A DNA stretch of 64,000 nt from contig NZ_SUMB01000011.1 in the NCBI RefSeq assembly GCF_005048155.1, positions 1 through 64,000 of the forward strand, written 5' to 3'. Both the position numbers and the translations under genes were made by a program. Each line of letters opens with the position of its first letter. Positions within the stretch are counted from its first letter, which is position 1. Positions 59,470 to 64,000 of the stretch are shown piece by piece. The notes under the pieces were generated by a model. That model worked only from the letters and a program-made list of their open reading frames with translations. It searched no databases and had not been told where the DNA came from. The stretch comes from Streptomyces piniterrae (GTDB lineage: Bacteria; Actinomycetota; Actinomycetes; Streptomycetales; Streptomycetaceae).

Positions 59470-61032
59470 TCAGGCGCCGGTGCCCGGCCGGCGGCCCGTC
59501 AGGGCCTCGGCGGCGGCCTGCCCGCAGACCCGTGCGGCGCCGTGGGTGGCGATGTGGAGGGCGCCGTCGGGCGGGGACTGCGGGACGCCCATCTCGACGA
59601 CCGCGGTGTCGGGGCGCGCGCTGAGGAGAGCGCGCAGCGCGGCGGCCATCCAGGGGTGGCGGTGGACGTCGCGGACGACGGCGACGATCCGGCGGTCGGC
59701 GGCGGCGTCACGGAGGGCGGCGACCAGGGCCGGGATGCCGTCCACGGCGGCGGTTTCGGCGGAGTAGGCGGCGGTTTCGGTGCCGGGAAGGAGCCGGGCG
59801 AGTTCGGCGGCGACGCCCCAGGGGGTTTCGTCCCCGACGGCGATGTTCGCGAGGGGGGTGAAGGCTGCGACATAGGCGGGCGCGGTCAGTGGCTCGAAGG
59901 GGCGTGCGTGGGGGGTGGTGATACGCAGGGCGCGCCGGGCGGCGGCGAGGCCGATCTCCGGTGCGGGCGCGGCCCCCACCGCCGCGCCCGCACCCCGCCA
60001 GCGCGCCAGGGCGCGCACCCGTGCCGCGGCGTCGGCGAGCCGCTGCTCCGGCAGTTCGCCGTCGCGTACCGCCCCCACCAGGGCGTCGCGCAGCCGCAGC
60101 ACGGTGTCCTCGTCGGCCAGTCCGCCGCCCACGCAGATGGCGTCGGCGCCGGCCGCGATGGCCAGGACGCTGCCGCGTTCGATGCCGTAGCTGGCGGAGA
60201 TGGCCTGCATCTCCATACCGTCGGTGACGATCAGCCCGTCGAAGCCGAGGCCGCCCTCGGTGACGGGCGCGCGCAGCAGGCCGTGCAGGGCGGCCGGGCT
60301 GAGCGTGGCGGGGTGGCTGCCGTCCAGGGCGGGCAGCAGGATGTGCGCGCTCATCACGGCCTTGGTGCCGGCGGCGATGGCGGCGCGGAACGGCACCAGT
60401 TCGCGTTCCTGGAGGGTCGGCAGGTCGGCGGCGATCCGCGGCAGGTCGTGGTGCGAGTCCACCGCGGTGTCGCCGTGGCCGGGGAAGTGCTTGGTGCAGG
60501 CGGCGACGCCGGCGGACTGCAGGCCGTCGATGTACGCGGCGGTGTGCCGGGCGACGAGCTGCGGGTCGGCGCCGAAGGAGCGGACGCCGATGACGGGATT
60601 GTCGGGGTTGGAGTTGACGTCGGCGGACGGCGCCCAGTTGAGGTTGACGCCGCAGGCGGCCAGGCGGCGGCCGAGTTCGCGGGCGACGTCGCGGGTGAGG
60701 GCGGTGTCGTCGACGGCGCCGAGCGCGAGGTTGCCGGGGAAGGAGGAGCCGCCGCGCACTTCGAGGCGGGTGACATCGCCGCCCTCCTCGTCGATGGCGA
60801 CCAGCACGTCCTCGCGTTCGGCACGCAGCTGGGCGGTCAGGGAGGCGAGTTGCCCCGGCCCGGCGATGTTGCGGCCGAAGAGGCCCACCGATGCCAGGCC
60901 CTCGCCGAGCCGGCGCAGCAGCCAGTCGGGGGCGGTGGTGCCGGTGAAGCCGGGCTGGAGGACGGCGAGCGCGTCGCGGGTGAGGGTGTCGGCGGAGCGT
61001 GCAGAGCGTGCGGAGCCTACGAAAGGAGTCAT
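59470..61032 (-). CDS. Glycoside hydrolase family 3 beta-N-acetylhexosaminidase (DasD-type)
   Basis: A 520-residue protein. The start ATG at 61032 follows GAAGGGAT weakly. GH3 hexosaminidase motifs are clear: KHFPGHGDTAVDSHHDLP (the His-Asp dyad loop) and IVTDGMEMQAI (nucleophile Asp). The C-terminal half is a second alpha/beta domain of uncertain role. No signal peptide is present, so it cleaves imported chitobiose to GlcNAc in the cytoplasm. It lies 8 bp downstream of dasC and belongs to the das operon. Confidence 0.93.
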   Translation of the reverse strand: MTPFVGSARSARSADTLTRDALAVLQPGFTGTTAPDWLLRRLGEGLASVGLFGRNIAGPGQLASLTAQLRAEREDVLVAIDEEGGDVTRLEVRGGSSFPGNLALGAVDDTALTRDVARELGRRLAACGVNLNWAPSADVNSNPDNPVIGVRSFGADPQLVARHTAAYIDGLQSAGVAACTKHFPGHGDTAVDSHHDLPRIAADLPTLQERELVPFRAAIAAGTKAVMSAHILLPALDGSHPATLSPAALHGLLRAPVTEGGLGFDGLIVTDGMEMQAISASYGIERGSVLAIAAGADAICVGGGLADEDTVLRLRDALVGAVRDGELPEQRLADAAARVRALARWRGAGAAVGAAPAPEIGLAAARRALRITTPHARPFEPLTAPAYVAAFTPLANIAVGDETPWGVAAELARLLPGTETAAYSAETAAVDGIPALVAALRDAAADRRIVAVVRDVHRHPWMAAALRALLSARPDTAVVEMGVPQSPPDGALHIATHGAARVCGQAAAEALTGRRPGTGA

Positions 61033-61040
61033 GGACTGCG

Positions 61041-61871
61041 TTATCCCTTCACTGCGCCGGAGGTGAGACCGCCGACCGCCTTGCGTTGCAGGAACAGGAA
61101 AAGGACCAGGATCGGGAGGGCGAAGATCGAGGCGGCGGCCATGGTGGCACCCCAGTCGTCCCCGAACTGACTCTGGAACTGCGAGAGCCACAGCGGCAGG
61201 GTGCCCATGGCCGGCTCCTTGTTGAGGACCAGCACCAGCGGGAATTCGTTCCAGGCGGTGATGAAGCCGAAGAGGGAGGTGGCCATCAGACCGGGTGCGA
61301 GCAGCGGGAAGACGACCTTGGTGAAGGCCTGGCGGCGGGTGCACCCGTCGACCATCGCGGACTCCTCCAGTTCCTTGGGGACCGCGGCCACGTAGCCGCG
61401 CAGCGTCAGGAGGGTGAAGGGCAGCACCATCAGCATGTAGAAGCAGGTGAGCGGCAGCAGGCTGTTGAGCATGTCGGCGTCCCGGACGATCATGTAGATG
61501 GAGATCACCATGACCTCCCAGGGCGCCATCTGGGCGACCATGAAGGTCAGCAGGATGCCCTTGCGGCCCTTGAAGCGCATCCGCGCGATGGCGAACGCGC
61601 CGCAGAGCGCGATCAGCAGGGACAGCCCCACGGCGAGTACGGTCACGATGACCGAGTTCCCGGCGAGGGTCCAGAAGTTCGGGGCGTTCACGGCCGTCGC
61701 GAAGTGCTCGAACGTGCCGTGGAGGGGGAACCACACGGGGTCTTCGGTGATGATGTCCTGGGTCGGCTTGAAGGCCGTGTTGAACATCCAGTACACGGGG
61801 AAGACGAAGCCGATGGCGAGCACGACCGCCGTCGCGTTGGGCCAGATACGGCCGGCGAGGGAGCGCTTCAC
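61041..61871 (-). CDS. dasC: Chitobiose/GlcNAc ABC transporter permease DasC
   Basis: A 276-residue inner-membrane protein starting GTG that overlaps the dasB stop as GTGA. Six transmembrane helices with the EAA loop PKELEESAMVDGCTRRQAF identify a MalG-type sugar permease. Position after dasB and DasA-like binding protein, next to nagB, fits DasC. The ATPase MsiK that serves several sugar importers in Streptomyces is not in the window. Confidence 0.94.
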   Translation of the reverse strand: MKRSLAGRIWPNATAVVLAIGFVFPVYWMFNTAFKPTQDIITEDPVWFPLHGTFEHFATAVNAPNFWTLAGNSVIVTVLAVGLSLLIALCGAFAIARMRFKGRKGILLTFMVAQMAPWEVMVISIYMIVRDADMLNSLLPLTCFYMLMVLPFTLLTLRGYVAAVPKELEESAMVDGCTRRQAFTKVVFPLLAPGLMATSLFGFITAWNEFPLVLVLNKEPAMGTLPLWLSQFQSQFGDDWGATMAAASIFALPILVLFLFLQRKAVGGLTSGAVKG

Positions 61872-62920
61872 AGCTCGTTCTCCTCTTGTTGTTCCTGCTT
61901 GACCGTCAGGCGCAGGTAGTACGCGGTCATGGCCAGCAGCACCACGATCGTGAGCAGGGAGATCGCGGCGCCCATGCCGAAGTGGAGGTTGCCGACGCCT
62001 TCGGTGAAGGCGTAGATGGGCAGGGTTTCGGTGAGCCGTTCCGGTCCGCCCTCGTTGATCGCGAAGATCTGCGGGAACGCCTTGAAGACCCAGATGACTT
62101 CGAGGAACGTCGTGGCGAGGAAGAAGGGCTTGAGGAAGGGGAACGTCACCGAGGTGAAGACCTTCCAGGTGCCCGCGCCGTCCATCCGGGCCGCTTCGTA
62201 GAGCTCCTTGGGGATGGTCGTGGTGGCGGCGTAGAGGTTGAGGGCCACGAAGGGCAGTGACTGCCACACGATCAGGACGGTGATGACGAAGAAGGTCGAC
62301 AGTTGGGTGCCGACCCAGTCGTAGTGGGCCATGGAGTGCCAGCCGAGCCTGTCCAGCACCCAGTTGAGGACGCCGTAGCGGGAGTCGAAGAGCCACTGGA
62401 AGACGGTGGTGGCGGCGATCACCGGCATCGCCCAGGCCAGCACCAGCGCGGCCGAGAGCGCCAGCCGCATCTTCTTGCCCAGCCGGGCCAGCAGCAGCCC
62501 GATGAGCACTCCCAGCACCATGATCAGAACGACGTTGACGCCGGTGAAGACGACGGTGCGGAAGGTGACCCGCCAGAACTGCTCGCTGCCGAGGATCTCC
62601 TGGTAGTTGCCGGTCCCCCGCCAGTCCGTGAGGTGCTGGATCAGCTCCTTCATGTTGAGGTTCTGGAAGGAGAGCAGGGCGTTGCGCGCCATCGGCCAGC
62701 CCAGGAAGAGCGCCGTCGCGAGCAGGGCGGGAAGCAGCAGGAGATACGGGGCGCGGCGGGCGGAGGGAAGAGGTGTCCGGCGGGCGGGGAGACGCGGTGC
62801 GCGGCGGCCGGGAAGGCGAGGCGGGCGGCCGGCGGGCGGGGCGCCGTTCTCGGGTGGTGCGCCGCCCTTGCCGGTCCCCGGCGCGGTCCGCTCCGCCCCG
62901 TCGTCGAGCTGCACTGCCAT
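61868..62920 (-). CDS. dasB: Chitobiose/GlcNAc ABC transporter permease DasB
   Basis: A 350-residue inner-membrane protein. A Pro/Arg-rich cytoplasmic N-terminus (~55 residues) is followed by six transmembrane helices. The EAA loop is PKELYEAARMDGAGTWKVF, MalF-type. Translationally coupled to dasC. The gap to dasA is 90 bp, with no visible terminator. Confidence 0.94.
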   Translation of the reverse strand: MAVQLDDGAERTAPGTGKGGAPPENGAPPAGRPPRLPGRRAPRLPARRTPLPSARRAPYLLLLPALLATALFLGWPMARNALLSFQNLNMKELIQHLTDWRGTGNYQEILGSEQFWRVTFRTVVFTGVNVVLIMVLGVLIGLLLARLGKKMRLALSAALVLAWAMPVIAATTVFQWLFDSRYGVLNWVLDRLGWHSMAHYDWVGTQLSTFFVITVLIVWQSLPFVALNLYAATTTIPKELYEAARMDGAGTWKVFTSVTFPFLKPFFLATTFLEVIWVFKAFPQIFAINEGGPERLTETLPIYAFTEGVGNLHFGMGAAISLLTIVVLLAMTAYYLRLTVKQEQQEENEL

Positions 62921-63010
62921 GATCGTCTACTCCCCCTCGGACCCGTGGTGCGCGTGCGGTGGCCGCGTACGGGGGCCGGGGACGGCCGGCCCGTACGCGG
63001 CCGGGAGCGG

Positions 63011-64000
63011 CTACTGCTTGGCGAGCCGCGTGTTGATCTCGGACTCGACGTCCTTGGCCGCGTCGGCCGGGGACTTGCCGCCCAGAACCGCGGTCATATA
63101 GCTCTTGATGGGGTTGGGCACGTTCTCCACCGCGGCCCACTGGGGAATCGGCGGAGTGGTGCCGCCGGACTTCTGCGCGGCGGGTGCGGCGGCGGCCGCC
63201 GCCGGGTTCTCCTTGGCGGCATCGGCCAGGTCCGGGGACTTCGGCGTCCAGCCGGACTCCCTGACCATCTGGCCGTCGTTCTCCTTCGACAGGGCGATCT
63301 TCAGGAATTCCTTGGCGAGTTCCTGGTTCTTTCCCATGCCGGCGACCGCGAAATTGGAACCGCCGAGGAAGACGCCCTCGGGCTTGGCCGCGGTCTCGCC
63401 GGGGATGGTGAAGAAGCCGATGTCCTTCTTGATTTCCGGATTGGCCTTGATGGCTTCGGCCGCCTCGTATCCCATGGCGATGACGGCGCCGGTCTTCCCC
63501 TTGGCGAAGACCTCGGACTGCTGCGGGGTGGCCTCGTCCTTGTTCTTGGGGGCGGTGCTGAACGCCTGGTACTGCTTGTAGATGTCCATGGCCTTGGCGA
63601 CCTTGGGGTCACCGAGGTTGGAGACCCATTTGCCGCCCTGCTTCTTCACCAGGTCCGCGCCGGTGCCGATGGTCAGGCCGTCGAGGAAGTACCAGTTCTG
63701 GCCGGGGAGGTACAGCGGTTCCGCGTCGGTCTTCTTCTTGATGGTGTCGAATGCCCGGAACAGCTCGGTGCGGGTCTTGGGCGTGCCCTTGAGGCCGGCT
63801 TCGGCCCAGACCTTCTTGTTGTACATGACCACGCGGTTTCCCGCGTACCAGGGGAGCGCGTACTGCTTTCCGTCCGCGACCGCCGTCTTGTTGAAGGCGT
63901 CGTTCCAGTCGGCGCCGATTTCCTTCTTCAGATCGCCGAGGTCGGCCAGGGCGCCGGCCTTGGCATAGGCGGCGGTCTGGGTGTTGCCGATTTCTACGAC
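63011..64000 (-). CDS. dasA: Sugar ABC transporter substrate-binding protein DasA, 5' end missing
   Basis: The frame is open from the TAG at 63011-63013 to the window edge at 64000, giving 329 codons of a family 1 solute-binding protein. ALPWYAGNRVVMYNK, LYLPGQNWYFLDGLTIGTG and GGSNFAVAGMGKNQELAKEFLKI are typical. A Pro/Ala-rich insertion (ENPAAAAAAPAAQKSGGTTPP) occurs near the C-terminus. The lipoprotein signal is outside the window. In Streptomyces, DasA binds chitobiose and its loss alters development. dasR should lie further right. Confidence 0.92.
   Translation of the reverse strand, partial: VVEIGNTQTAAYAKAGALADLGDLKKEIGADWNDAFNKTAVADGKQYALPWYAGNRVVMYNKKVWAEAGLKGTPKTRTELFRAFDTIKKKTDAEPLYLPGQNWYFLDGLTIGTGADLVKKQGGKWVSNLGDPKVAKAMDIYKQYQAFSTAPKNKDEATPQQSEVFAKGKTGAVIAMGYEAAEAIKANPEIKKDIGFFTIPGETAAKPEGVFLGGSNFAVAGMGKNQELAKEFLKIALSKENDGQMVRESGWTPKSPDLADAAKENPAAAAAAPAAQKSGGTTPPIPQWAAVENVPNPIKSYMTAVLGGKSPADAAKDVESEINTRLAKQ

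Noticed and set aside
59056..61170. Plus-strand ORF of 704 codons opposite the GH3 hexosaminidase
   Set aside because: Gly/Arg/Asp-rich shadow of a well-supported enzyme gene.

Overview
The window is a stretch of very GC-rich actinobacterial chromosome that reads as core Streptomyces. The codon third positions are strongly G/C, GTG starts are frequent, and it carries Streptomyces hallmarks: a WhiB-family gene (wblE), a sigH-type stress sigma factor with its anti-sigma factor, nickel superoxide dismutase with its protease, snapalysin, and the das chitobiose/GlcNAc uptake genes with DasR-type operators. Both ends cut a gene: kgd on the left (5' end missing) and dasA on the right (5' end missing). 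No rRNA, tRNA, CRISPR array, intact transposon or prophage was seen.

Layout. 1-3.6 kb: kgd (2-oxoglutarate decarboxylase/dehydrogenase E1 fused to an E2-like domain). 3.6-16.1 kb, all on the minus strand: an accessory conflict/RiPP locus. In transcription order it encodes a small trypsin-co-occurring protein, a trypsin-VMAP-C protein, a MoxR AAA+ ATPase, a large vWA protein of the SAV_2336 type, a 77-residue precursor peptide, an FxsB-family radical SAM/SPASM maturase, and a TIR-NB-ARC-TPR protein. This is the most interesting part of the window: a vWA-MoxR-VMAP ternary system joined to a cyclophane-type RiPP pathway whose precursor lacks the usual FxSxx C-terminus. 16.2-26 kb: DUF6104, a DUF4097-PadR pair, a serine hydrolase, an SCO6745-family protein, a TetR regulator with an N-terminal zinc knuckle, HutD, a zinc-type oxidoreductase and NAD malic enzyme.

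26-36 kb: a glutamate-type ABC importer (binding protein, permease, ATPase), a methyltransferase, a CGNR zinc-finger protein overlapping sodX tail to tail, sodN, a LysR/snapalysin pair, CorA and a winged-helix protein. 36-42 kb: an MFS exporter divergent from a WYL regulator, then a copper operon (CsoR-type operator, His-rich membrane peptide, CopA). 42-50 kb: a ketoacyl-ACP synthase III-like gene flanked by two copies of a 95-bp palindrome-rich element, a VOC protein, a small zinc-type protein, glsA with an AraC regulator, an amidase, an ACC-deaminase-like enzyme and a Na+/H+ antiporter.

50-64 kb: a UBP zinc-finger gene preceded by an overlapping upstream mini-ORF, a GNAT protein, ushX-sigH, a membrane protein, diacylglycerol kinase, wblE, a PdtaS-like histidine kinase, a TetR/SDR divergent pair, nagB, a GH3 hexosaminidase and dasC-dasB-dasA. 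From kgd to dasA the core genes follow, as far as I recall, the order of the S. coelicolor chromosome. The das genes, the hexosaminidase and nagB form a working unit: import of chitobiose/GlcNAc, cleavage to GlcNAc, and entry of the phosphorylated, deacetylated sugar into glycolysis.
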